A stretch of DNA of 64,000 nucleotides. Source: Mercenaria mercenaria (Eukaryota > Mollusca > Bivalvia > Venerida > Veneridae). This document shows positions 10,978 to 22,600 of the stretch, piece by piece. Position 1 is the stretch's first letter, and each line of letters starts with the position of its first letter. The stretch lies in contig NC_069369.1 in NCBI RefSeq assembly GCF_021730395.1, forward strand, positions 66,739,501 to 66,803,500. The letters are read 5' to 3'. The notes under the pieces are model-generated. The model made no database searches, had not been told where the DNA came from, and worked only from the letters and a program-made list of their open reading frames with translations. The position numbers and the translations under genes are program-made.

Positions 10978-11113
10978 TAGCGCATGTTCATTTCGTGTGA
11001 TAACGTTTGCAGAATCCCTCGGGATACGTTGGTACCCTCGCCCTAACGGGCTCGGGTACCAACCAATCCCTCGGGATTCTGCAGATGTTATAACACGAAA
11101 AAACATGCGTTAT
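10978..11113. repeat. Long hairpin/foldback element
   Basis: Near-perfect palindrome of about 136 bp centred at 11,045. GCAGAATCCCTCGGGAT (11,009-11,025) faces ATCCCTCGGGATTCTGC (11,066-11,082). GGTACC at 11,031-11,036 faces GGTACC at 11,055-11,060. The outer GCGCATGTT/AACATGCGT also pair. It is probably the core of a foldback MITE. A terminator or RNA gene is less likely, as no promoter boxes are seen. Confidence 0.75.
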
Positions 11114-11194
11114 CCCTACATAACAACACATGTCCAAGTCACACTGACAAAAGTTCTGTTCATACGGCTTTCTAGCTTTTGATGACCCTGTGTG

Positions 11195-11325
11195 TCCGTT
11201 CGGGCATTTTTGTCCGACTATCTTTCCACAAGCCAGCTAGATGTTTGCCCCACCCTCACAGATGAGGGATGAGTGGTTTGCGGGTAGCGACCTAATCAAC
11301 TCGCGCAAGGAGGCGCCCGATTTAC
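11195..11325 (-). mobile_element. Degraded SINE fragment
   Basis: Minus-strand pieces of the SINE family seen at 8665-8942: 'aagccagctagatg', 'gatgagtggtttg' and a worn tRNA-like head near 11,290-11,320 ('cgacctaatcaactcgcgcaaggaggc'). No target duplication can be seen. Confidence 0.5.
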
Positions 11326-12949
11326 AAATGAAAGAAGTTGTACATGATATATTCGTGTGAACTTGATTTTTGCCTTATTTCACTTTTTGACTGTCAACCA
11401 AGTGTTTGTGCTAATTTATTTTGAAATTTATCAAGTCACTAGGATTTTCGCAAATATTTGGACCTTTTGTAATCGTTTACACTACTCCATCACTATTACA
11501 TGTATTTTATTTATTCATGAAATGAGTACTGGGAGATGATTTTAAAAACGCAACTGAGTTGTCGATGGTAGATTTGAGATCGACTGACTCTCGACAGGTT
11601 GGCTCGCAGACGAATCAGAGAACGCAATGTCTGACGACATAGTCATCGGCAATATTTTTACATAATACACATGCACATGAGAACTGAACCACTTAATTAT
11701 TAAATTACTGGTTAAGTTGATAAAGTGTTTACTAAGAGGTGGGCTGGTTTAAGCAAAATCTTTCAATGAAGCTCTGTTGTTTTTTGAAAGGAAATACATA
11801 GGCTGATTGGAAGACAGAGGTAACCTGCAAATGATTTCTTTAATTACATGTATGTCGGTCATATACCACTTATCAATCTGCTAACATAATTTCATTAGAG
11901 GGTTAATACATAATCTATATAACCTGTAAACACTGAAAGTGGTACATGTCGCGTGCAAAATCCTGGTTAAGATCACAGTCGTCATTCAGAAGTTCATAAC
12001 ATGCATTTCAGGTTTCCCTCACATTATAGAAGAAATGTAGCATATAAGTCCAACGCCATTGGTACGGAGGTTAAGTTTCTTTTAATTTGCAGTCGACTGA
12101 TGGATTTTTAAATGTCGGCACAGTCCAGTGGTTTTATTCATGTCCGTTGCGAAACTTGTTCAATATATTTTATGTTTATTTAGCGTATTATTGAGTTTGC
12201 TCGTGACGACATCTGCCGTACGATGTCTTGAAGTGCGTATTCGATCTACTGACAGCCGGATCTGCTTTTATCGAAGACTGTTGTTAAACGTTTCTTCTTT
12301 TGGTTATTAAAGTGAGGTATATTCCTGTGACTTTCTTTTTAAATTTCATTAATCTACAAATAATTATATAAATATCTCTTAAACCGACGTATGCATAAAC
12401 TTACATTTAATTTTATTTACTCTCCTGTTATGAACAGTTCCATAGTTACTTTTGTGTGTTCCTCTGCACGGTCACAAAAACATGCCAAATTTGAATGACA
12501 TATCTAGTCCTCTAGCTGTTGAAAAGAATAAATTAAACCGCATGAAAATCTTTCAATAAAATCGCACAATGTCTTTTGAAACAGTATGCGACTTGCATAA
12601 TGACTATACATGTATTTTTCCTATGTCATTTCAAATTACCCATAATACAGCTTGACACACATTAACAATCTTTTCTAAATGGTGATTTAAACTGTAGTGA
12701 CAGTACATTTAATTAGTCCAGATTTATTATGCATCTTGCCTTAATTAAAAGCACGAAGTAGTAGTATATATCAATTAAGTTCGCTTATTTGTATTACGCA
12801 CTCTATAAATAGTTTGATTTTTTAATACAAGGACAATTTTAGGAATGTCAATAGATTAAATTAGGTACACATTGCAGCACAGTGTTACGGTGGTGTGGCG
12901 TTCTCATCTACCAATAATCACACTGGCCATAGCTTTTAAAGTCTATCAG
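11326..12949. other. Gene-free AT-rich stretch
   Basis: No supported gene. An open frame at 12,140-12,310 (56 codons from its ATG) has a hydrophobic start but no splice sites or paralog that would support it. Otherwise AT-rich sequence without a recognised repeat. Confidence 0.4.
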
Positions 12950-12950
12950 A

Positions 12951-13450
12951 TCAAATGGTTACAAAGTTGTTTGAGCAGTGAACTTTACGCAGAACAGATG
13001 GAGAAATATGGCCGATTTTTTTTTTAAATTTCCGGTCTTGTAAGTATGATTTAAAGGAATTTCTACCCGTTATGTAACGAATAGAATGAAAACGATGAGT
13101 GCACCTGGAACGCAAATGTCTCCGTTTCTTAGCACAGGTGTCCATTTAGCTGAGATTTGTGCCGTTTATTCAAACACTGATGTACAGTCCGGCGGGGGAA
13201 GGAAATATTTGTCAGTTTTTGATAATATCGCATCATATGTAGTGCTTGTCGGGAACAAGTAATTATTAAAACACTTCTTATCTATAGGGCTACCTCTATA
13301 AACAAAGCATGTGTATTTTCATAGAAGTATTTGGGTTTGCTTCAGTAAAATCGGCCGAAAACCTAACGCAACGCAGTTTCGAATGGGTCGCTACGCTACG
13401 CAATCAAGTGGATACCGTTCTGTGTCTTACTTCCTGGTCTTATCTCTCAT
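12951..13450. repeat. Inverted repeat arm A
   Basis: Reverse complement of 15,105-15,445, apart from about 140 extra bases (13,150-13,290) in this arm. It includes the minus-strand frame beginning MDTCAKKRRHLRSRCTH (13,145 downwards) and the stretch 'aacctaacgcaacgcagtttcga'. Probably the end of a large foldback or DNA transposon. The 1.65-kb spacer holds no recognisable transposase. Confidence 0.7.
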
Positions 13451-15104
13451 ATAAAATGTCGTTCAAGATCTACGTTAACATCAAATTTACCATTAGTGCA
13501 CACTTAATTTCATTTGGATGTACTTATGGTTGTTTTCCTTCTAAAGTCAAGTTTTCCGCTCAACTAGCATTGAGCATGGCATTATCTGGAGCATTTTCAT
13601 GTGTCCACAAGTTCGTTAATTTGAGATAGTAAAAAACATTGCTATAAATGAATGAACTAGTTTTCATTTTCCTTGACATGATTCGTCTCCTTGATGTCAG
13701 ATTATAAGACTATTTCACTGATCGTATGTGTAGATGGAAATATCCAGCTCAGGGATAACTGTTTAGATGGTAACGATGCTCTGTAGAATTAACGCAAAAC
13801 AATTACCGGAGTGCCGGATATTTCAATCCATACCTACAACCAGTGATTAATTCCTTTTTTGTATGCCATATTTTCTGATAACCTGAAGAAATCAAAGGTA
13901 AAACGAATGTGTTTCTTTTAGGTACTACTTTAGTAACGTAGCATATTTTCATTCATAAGTCATCTCACACGTCGGGCGTAAGACGAGTTTTCCAGCATCG
14001 ATAAAAACATTGGAACATTCTGTACAGATTTTATTTTTAAGCCATTCAGTTAATTACCTGTTACATTAGATAAACTCAGTTGAAAGTGAGTTAATACCTA
14101 CTAATAAATCATCAAAACTAAGAAAAGATGATACTGATGAACGATTTTGGTATACTATTACATTACCAATGAATGCGCAAGACCGTTTTTCAAGTAACGC
14201 ACCACATATTCCGGAGCCACACTGGTTTTCTCGTTTGTTACGAGAGCTAAAATAAAACTTCATTTGTACCTAGATCTGGTGCTATTTGGTTTGCAAAATC
14301 TTAATTACTACATATTTTTTCTCTTGCTGCCGTAATAGCGATATCAATATGTTGGACTTCTAAAGAAGAATCACGCACAATCATAATTCTTCTGTGTTTG
14401 ATTGTCTGTTGTTTTTGTTTAATAAGTGCGTTTTTGCTATGTATTGAAAAGCATGCAAACTCGGAATGGTGCGTGGAAAATAACTGTTTTATATCACAGT
14501 CACAATTTAACACAGTTTTAATCCAGAAAGCAGTTTATTTGCGGCATCACATATATCATACAATAATATAATTACACTATCATGCGATACATGTATTATG
14601 AACATTATTGTGTCCGCTCTGTATCTCCTAAACCCCTTGAAGGATTTTCATGAAACTTGGGTCAAATGATCATCTCATTAAGACGATGTGCAGAACTTAT
14701 AAGTCAGCCATGTCGGCTCAAGGTACAGGGTCACAACACAAGTCCAAAGGTTTGAGCCTTCCATTTTGTGTCCGCTCTGTATCTCCTAAACCCCTTGAAG
14801 GATATTCACGAAACTTGGGTCAAATGATCACCTCATCCATAACAGTGGCGGGGAATATAGCTGTCTTTCAGACTGCCTTGTAACTAACTAATATTAAGTT
14901 GATGATATTGTTCGATATTCATTTTTGCTTGAAATTGTTGTTGTTTTCTTGACAATGTCCGCAAAAGTATGTTTAATGTTAAGCGAACACAAAAAAATGT
15001 AAAAGTGCAATATATTAGAAATGGCAGGATCAGTATAACGATATAAAACGTTCTAAAGTTATTCTGTGTGAGGTTCTAATGTCTTTTTATGACGGATAAG
15101 ACTT
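13451..15104. other. Spacer of the inverted repeat; tandem repeat at 14,606-14,850
   Basis: No gene. At 14,608-14,690 and 14,765-14,850 a unit starting 'gtccgctctgtatctcctaaaccccttgaagga' is repeated at about 157-bp spacing. It is a diverged mollusc-type tandem repeat. The rest is AT-rich. Confidence 0.5.
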
Positions 15105-15445
15105 TGCAAGTAAGACACAGAACGATAACCACTTGATTGCGTTGCGTAGCGACCCACTCGAAACTGCGCTGCGTTAGGTTTTCGGCCAATTTTTCTGAAA
15201 CAAATCCCAATACACATGCTTTGTTTTCTTAGTTAAGTGGACACCTGTGCTAAGAAACGGAGACAATTGCAGTCCAGGTGCACCCATCATTTTCATTCTA
15301 TTCGTTATATAACGGGTAGAAATTCGTTTAGATCATACTTTCAAAAGCGGAACTTTATACACTCGGCCATATTTTTCCATCTGTTCTACGTAAAATTCAT
15401 CGCTCAAACAACGTTGGAACCACTTGTTCTCATAAAGCTATGACA
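15105..15445. repeat. Inverted repeat arm B
   Basis: Partner of 12,951-13,450. The plus-strand frame beginning MDTCAKKRRQLQSRCTH (15,237 on) matches the arm A frame over about 35 residues with a few substitutions. 15,110-15,185 matches 13,350-13,435 inverted. Confidence 0.7.
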
Positions 15446-15783
15446 AGTGTGATAATGACAGCAAATTATTATATAACCTGCCAGAAGAAACAAAGCAAGC
15501 CTTGTTTTACTTATAGGGAAAACGTACACATATATACCAATCACAGTATGCGTTCAAATGAGCAAACCTTTAATTTACTTTCAACCGCCAATTAGGCTTA
15601 TACTGCTGTGAAATTGTCGCCCGCCTCTCCATGGGATTTTTAGCGCTCGTGCAAATGAAACGGACATAGCTTAATCTCAATAGATATTTCCGATTTTCAG
15701 GTAATACGAGGTCGGCGTTATTGAACCTTTTTTCTTCAGATCGAAGGTATTGATGTTTTCTGAAAATAAGGTATGTGTCCCTG

Positions 15784-15909
15784 ATTTTCAGAAAATAACT
15801 ATAGCTTTTGTTGCAAATAGCCTAGTGTGACGGGGCGTATAAAAAGAGGTATACTATTTTGGCCTGGTACAGAAATCTGAGGTTCGTTAAGAAAGGAAGT
15901 AACGATTAG
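15784..15909 (+). promoter_or_regulatory. Putative promoter and exon 1 of IFI27-like gene 2
   Basis: ATTTTCAGAAAAT at 15,784-15,796 is identical to the word upstream of gene 1. TATAAAAAG lies at 15,838-15,846. A short non-coding exon ends AACGATTAG|GTAGGTG at 15,909. The intron would run 15,910-16,877. Confidence 0.55.
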
Positions 15910-16175
15910 GTAGGTGTTACTTATCTTTACTTTAAATGAAAAAAAAAAATTGACGAAACAAAATAGAAATTTACAACACTTTATTCAAATTTTTTTTTTT
16001 TTTTTACTTTTGAAGGACAATATTGATATTTGACTTAAGTCAGGACATATGATTTTTTTCCGTTCGAATAAATCAGTAAGATATATCGGAAAAAATACTG
16101 TAACTGTTTTGTTAACAACGAGTAGGTGAATTTAACATGTACATACCCACAATATTATCCTTGTCATATCAATAT

Positions 16176-16325
16176 ATGAGGCGAGCCATGAGAAAACCAA
16201 CATAGTGGGTTTGCGACCAGCATGGATCCAGACCAGCCTGCCCAGTCTGGTCAGGATCCATGCTGTTCGCTTTTAAAGCCTACTGCAATTAGAGAAACCG
16301 TTAGCGAATAGCTTGGATCATATCA
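16176..16325 (+). mobile_element. Foldback MITE, partial copy
   Basis: 'gaccagcatggatccagaccagcctg' and 'gttcgcttttaaagcctactgcaattagagaaaccgttagcgaa' match the complete palindromic MITE at 32,973-33,215. One arm is mostly missing. It lies in intron 1 of IFI27-like gene 2. Confidence 0.7.
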
Positions 16326-16881
16326 TATTCGGCGTGCTATAATCAGAATACATCGGTGCAATGCATTCAAAGAATGAAATAATTTTTGGCAATCTGTCAG
16401 AAGTTATGAAAACTGAAAACTATGATAATAAACCGACATAGACCAAAACTGTGTTTTAGTTAATTTACTGTATATTATGGTAAAATAAATATCTATTTTT
16501 CAATTGGAGTTACTTTGTGCACAGAATTTAATATTTTTCTGTGTACCAAGAGGTAATGAATAAATGAAATAATTATTTGAAACCCCATTTGAAAATTTAT
16601 TTCAGTGTCATAGATGATAGAAACCCTGAAATATAAAAGAATGATTCTATACCAATATCAACAATCTATCTGCTGTATTGATCTTTTAAAGGTACATGTA
16701 TTCAATAGCCACTGTTATGTGTTGCACACTTGCAGTACGCTACATCATAGTACATGTAGTCAATTGCCATATAAACTACTTAATTAAGTCTTTTACTTAA
16801 AACGAAAGTATTAGCAAGTGCTCAAATGTATAAAATGTCATTTAAATTTCATTGAATTTTGATGTTTATTGTTACAGAAGA

Positions 16882-17350
16882 ATGGTTCACAAAGCAATAG
16901 TTTGTCTTGTAGTTCTTTCCTTGGTTCTTCAGCCAGCACATTGTGGTAAGCATATCTCTTCGCAATCTGTCTCGCTTTTAGCCGATGTATATTTTAGAAA
17001 GATTGATATTTTTCTACAATTTTTCAATATGTTTCACACATTGAATAAAAGGGATATATGCATATCTAACGTAACAATTTCTGGATATAATGATCGTCAA
17101 AAGATTTAAATCCTGTACAGTGTTGAAAGTATTGTTTTTCGCTATCTTTATCTATTTTTGTTACAATTAAGGTTGGCTTAACACTGTCGGTTATGCTGTT
17201 GCCGGCGGAATCGGTGGTGCAGTGTTGGCACCAGTCGTGGGCCCTGTGGCTGCTGTAGCCAGTATCGGCGGTATCGCCAGTGTCGCTGTCGGTGGCTTGG
17301 TTGGTGCCACTGTAGGAAGAGAAATTGACAAGCAGCTGGACAATGAGTAG
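16882..17350 (+). CDS. IFI27/IFI6-like protein 2 (short form)
   Basis: Two coding exons, 16,882-16,945 and 17,172-17,350, share the split Gly codon of gene 1 (intron 16,946-17,171, GTAAGC...AATTAAG) and give 80 residues. A signal peptide (1-21, ending LQPAHC) is followed by GWLNTVGYAVAGG and a Gly/Ala/Val-rich membrane segment (33-65). The tail is charged (GREIDKQLDNE). It aligns with the first half of protein 1 (GWL..., ...AP...GPVA, GGIA). The second half of the usual domain is missing, so it is a minimal member or a related secreted hydrophobic peptide. The acceptor GTTACAG precedes the ATG by four bases. AATAAA at 17,593-17,598 is a likely polyadenylation signal. The exon plan and promoter word shared with gene 1 point to local duplication. 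Confidence 0.75.
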
Positions 17351-17599
17351 AAATGTGGGTTTAAGGAAAATGTAGGATAATATTCATCAAATTAGCAAAA
17401 GTAAAGTTACATTTATTTCAGTTCTACTGTGACCAGTGTTGAAATTTTGCAATTACGAGAGCTCTGTTAAATGAGATTATCTTTATGAAATTACTTGTGT
17501 TCTGTCAGGAATAGAATATGTGCTAAGAAAAGACAAAAAGCACCTTTCCTTTTTGCAAAGACATAGTGATGTTCATACAACATACACTGTATAATAAAA

Positions 17600-18670
17600 C
17601 TGTTTTTTTTCACACTTCCTTTGCAATATGATTTTAAACATTTTCTTTTTTTTTTGTTTTGATTTCCTCTCTCGAGTATTTTCTTGAAAATAGCAGATAT
17701 GATAAAATTTTAGCGATCTAAAAGAACGACATCAAAATTACTTTTTCATGATATTAATTCTTTCCCTGAAATAAAATCTTAAACACATAAATAGTTTATC
17801 ATTTCCCTCGTAGAAAATGGTTATTGAGCATTACAGAATTGTACTGGCCGTGCATAATACCAGGTTTAAAATTCTAAAACAATGTAATCATTTTTGATGT
17901 TTGGGAGAAGACCCACCTTCCAAAGCAATAGCATGAATCGATGGAATGTCCAGTTCATATGTTTTTCTTGCTGATGTTGTCTTCTTTCCAAATCAAATTT
18001 ATTTTAGGTTCTTCCTGATCGTGGTACTTCTATAACTGGATTTACACGTACATGTTTCTCCTAGCCACGTGTTCAACAACTTTATCCTACCTTCGTGCGA
18101 AATAAAAGGCAAACTCTAGGGGTATAATACATTTTGCTTTATTAGGTTAGTGACTAAATAAACTTGTCCTGGACATGTAAAATATGAGACCATTTTTTAT
18201 CCTATTTTGACATAAGTATTAACAATAATAACAACTGTATTAACAGCAATAATGTAGCATAATTGAAATAATATGTAGAGAACTAAAGTTTACAAAGACT
18301 CACCTTTATTCCTTTTCCAGTCAACTCAACTCAACTCTTCACTTTATTAAAGTGGTTGTGTCTTTGAAACCAAACTGACTAATTACGACAAAAATGTTTA
18401 CTGAAACTTAATTGATTGCTGGTTAAAAATATGCAAATATTTGCTATTCATCATTATGGTAAAAACTGTACAGTCATTAATTAGTGCCTACGTGACTGTT
18501 TATTCAAATTAGGTCCCCCTCTCAGATTATGAAAACCTAATGATATAAAAAATATGTTTGTTTCAGTGTTAATTTCTTTCAACGAGCGAACATTAGGTGC
18601 AATATTTTCAAAAGTGCCACTCCTATAGATTTTAAGTGTGATTTCGATCTAACAATCATGTAAAACAAAC
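17600..18670. other. Gene-free stretch downstream of IFI27-like gene 2
   Basis: AT-rich sequence. No open frame or repeat of note is recognised. Confidence 0.4.
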
Positions 18671-18683
18671 AAATTTTCTTTTT

Positions 18684-19400
18684 AGCTCACCTGAGCCAAA
18701 GGCTCATGGTGAGCTTTTGTGACCGCTCAATGTCCGTCGTCTGTCGTGTGTCGTGCGCCGTGTGTCGTGCGTCCGTCTACATTTTCTAAAAAACCCTTCT
18801 TCTTGAAAACCACTGGACAGAATTACATCAATCAAACTTCACAGGAATGATCCTTGGGTGGTCCCCTTTCAAAATTGTTCAAAGAATTGAATTCCATGCA
18901 GAACTCTGGTTGCCATGAAAACCGAAAGGAAAAACTTTAAAAATCTTCATGTCCAAAACCGCAAGGCGCAGAGCCTTGATATTTGGCATGTGACATCATC
19001 TAATAGTTCTCTATGAAGATTGTTCAAATTATGCCCCTGGGGTGAAAAGAGGCCCCGCCCCGGGGTTCTATGAAGATTGTTCAAATTATGGCCCTGGGGT
19101 GAAAAGAGGCCCCGCCCCGCCCGGGGTCTCAATGAAGATTGTTAAAATTATGCCCCTGGGGTGAAAAAAGGCCCCGCCCCGGGGGTCCCAAGTTTTACAT
19201 AGACTTATAGTACAGTAAAATGGTGTAAAAATACTTCAGAAAATGGGAAAAGCATGAAACTTGGTACATAACTACTTCAGGGCAAAATACAAAAAATGAG
19301 CATGAGACCCACTCCGAAAAATCCAATATGGCCGAAAAATCCAAGATGGCCGCCATATATGTATATATTTTCAAAAATACATAATATTATATATAAAATT
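18684..19400 (+). repeat. Dispersed mollusc repeat with three short tandem units
   Basis: Starts 'gctcacctgagccaaaggctcatggtgagc', a small hairpin, followed by 'cgtccgt' words. The unit 'gaagattgttcaaattatgcccctggggtgaaaagaggccccgcccc' is then repeated three times (19,013-19,180). A related copy lies at 23,400-24,060. It is probably a non-coding transposon remnant, and no protein is seen. Confidence 0.7.
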
Positions 19401-22400
19401 TCTATTGACACTTACAGTCATCAGTATAATAAGCTAAAACCACCTGCCTGAATAAATCCAAACATATTATATTAACAAAATACCGCTCTTCCAACAAAAA
19501 TGAAAAAGTTGTCTCCCTTGGATAAAATGTGCTATTAAGCAGAAGAAAAGTCATAATACTTTTATATGAATCAAAATTAAGTATATAATGGTAACTGGCA
19601 TATCAGAATGTTAAAATGGCAACAGTCCGTGCAGAACTTACAAAATTTGTAAATAATTAATTATAAATACATTTCAATCGGTAACTGGAACCCACAGGAC
19701 CGACCTAAATTTTTCGAATTATCGGTATATGAGTGATCGAAAAATATTTAAAGGAATTTGTTTGGGACCTGACGATAGATTAATTGAAGAATGGTGTTCG
19801 AATTATCAGAGTTTGAGCAAACGAAGTTTTAGTCGGGAAGTGTTATTAGTGAATAAATGACATTGGTTTCACTTTGTCATTAGTTTCGTGACTCAGAATT
19901 TGTAAGTGTGCTGTATTCATTTCAATTTTATTACACTAAGAGAACTAAGACACTTAATAAAACATATAATTCATTAATTATGTTAGTGTGATAGACCATT
20001 TGAACATCCCTGGCCTGTCAGATCATCATGATTTTTTTGGGAAAAGTCATTGCCGGTTGATCAGCGTAATCAAATTTACATTTGAAATGTCCCTGTAATA
20101 TTCTGTTTTTGTCAAATTGTAGCACATTGTGCCATAAAAATGGTTTTATAGTTTAATGTCATAAGCATATAATGTACAGTCACTAATGCCTTGATCACTC
20201 TCAGGCAAAGACCATAAAGATCATACTGCTTCCTGAAAATTTTGATGCGGTGGGGACGGGGACAAACTCGAAAAATGTGGCAGTTCTAAAGTTCTACGCG
20301 ACGTTTTTAACATCCTTGCCAGGTTCTCACGGCGTCTAACCACGTTCACACTAATTTTCTTTACCACGCGCTTCTTCACGTCCAGTGTGTTCTTACTACA
20401 TTCTTAGTACGATAAAGTCAGATTGCACCTCTCGCTTACCATGCTTTAACTATATGCTTATAAACCTTTTTACTGCATTCGTGGGCTACTTATAAATACT
20501 AACGCCAAGCGCCTCTTTTTTTTCATTTCTTCTGCAATTATATTGAAAATAATTGTGTCCGCATCTACACTCAACAACCATAAAATTACAATAAACGACG
20601 CCCCCCCCCCCCCCCCCCCCACCCCTGCCCAACGCCCCAATGAAAAAAAAAGAGCAGTCATATAGAGAGACTGCGGTGGAAATAAGAAAAAGCAGGGGTG
20701 AAGGATAACGGAGGTCCAAAAGTCCCCTACAAGCTGCCAGTGCTGCTGATCCATGATTATGTGGCAATTCCTGATGATGTTCGAACCCATTGCTGATTGA
20801 AAACGAAGTGAGGGGAAATTGGATCCAGTTTTCATATTAATTTTCAGAATCTGAACCAATCATGGTGAGAACCTGCTGCAAACGTGACATAGATGTGTTA
20901 AGAACCGAAAGAACGTAATAATACCTTATGCGGTATACTAAAATGTGCATTCACGTACATGGTCATAGCACACAAGCTAAAATAAGTTGTAGTAAGAACT
21001 CCATTGACGAGCAAGAACGCAATGATAACCCAATGACAGCGCAGGGAGCGCGCCATGCAGCCTTTCCCGTCCGCACCAGGCTTGTACTGTGTCCTACTAG
21101 GTTTAAGTTAATCATTACTAACGTCCTTCCTGCTTCCTGATCAGACCGCGTTCTCACTACTTTTGTTTTGAACATGTCCAAATTCGACCGCGTTCTCTAC
21201 ACTCATGAAGACCATAATTATTAATTTATCATGTTCTTATCGGAGTCTACTGTATTTCTTTTTACATTGTACAAGTTCTTACTGCGTCCTGCTAGTTTTT
21301 AGACGTAGTGGGAACGTGGCTGAGTGTAACGGGGTATAAATTGAGAGCAGAATCTATCATTTCTACAAAAAAAATGTGCTCTAATACCAAATTTCTGGGC
21401 ATTATACTGAAATTAAAAAATTAAATTAAAATGTGAGTACTTGAGGATTTTTCTAATGAGCACATGTACATTCGAAACAAAATTTTTTAATACCAGTTAA
21501 AATACTAGTTTTAAGACAAAATATTATCTATTTACCATTTGTACTTCCAGTTAAGTATCCAATGTAAGAATAACACTGTCTTTTCAAACAAAACTAAAAC
21601 CCGTACAGCTCGCGCTTACCGGTGAAAACAAGCTTTTAAATGCATTTTCTACATCTTCCTACAAGCAAACTGTTCGTATTATATTTCTGGGGTATAAATG
21701 GAGGCTTTCGATACCTTCTTACAGCCAAAAACATGTCAAGTAGCTTGATCAACCATCTGTTCACATATAGATTAGGGCTATAATGTGCATTCCGCATCGT
21801 CTGCTACACCCTTGAACATACTAAACAAGGTTTCCCATTAGGTCGGGGCACATATGGGTGTCGGGTGTTCTATCACTTTCCTAAAATTCCTAGTCAACAT
21901 AAATAAGGCTGACCAGAGAGATCTTTGATATATTGGAACCTTTCCAATAGGTTTGGTCTCAAGTACCCGATCTCGTACCAATAGCTCCTCAAGTGCATTT
22001 GCAACCTCGATAAAAATCTGTCGAGGAAGACGTAATTTGTCAAACGTGCTGAAATGCTCTGCTCTGCCTTATGCAAGTTAACTAAAGTTGTCGACAATCT
22101 CGTGCTTGTGTGTACTGACAAGAGTATCTGAACATGTACCTTATTTCAATTCAGCTCACTATTCAGAGTAATATATTTCACAGAATAGTTACTATTTAGT
22201 GTTGTCCATGAAAGCAACCTTTTTTTTTTTTTCAAACCTTACTCTTCTTTGTTACACATTAGCAAATTTTTTAAAGCAGACATTGTGACTGCGGGTGCAT
22301 AATAAGGAACATTATTTCATTTGATCCTACTAGTCCGTCGCTATAATCTATTTTTGCATTTCGAAAGTCCCAAACGAAAGGGGAGTTGGTCGTACTTGGT

Positions 22401-22600
22401 GTCAAAGAAACTACAATTTTATATACAACTAAGTTAATTGACTTTCACATTTCTCCTATTAAATTACCATCTATAAACAAGGTTCATAAAGAAGTCTTTA
22501 GAATTTGCAATTTGAAGTTATTTAAGAATCTGCCATTTGCAAATGATGGACCGACATACAGACAGACAAAATGATGTACAAGAGGAGAAACTAAGATGAC
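19401..22600. other. Gene-free stretch with low-complexity tracts
   Basis: A C-run at 20,600-20,620 creates spurious Gly/Pro frames. Words of the type 'gcgttctcac' and 'cttactgcgtcct' recur at 20,280-20,440 and 21,000-21,320, suggesting a worn tandem repeat. No supported gene. Confidence 0.45.

Noticed and set aside
20470-20859. Minus-strand frames with Gly runs
   Set aside because: Created by the C-run at 20,600-20,620, with no other support.
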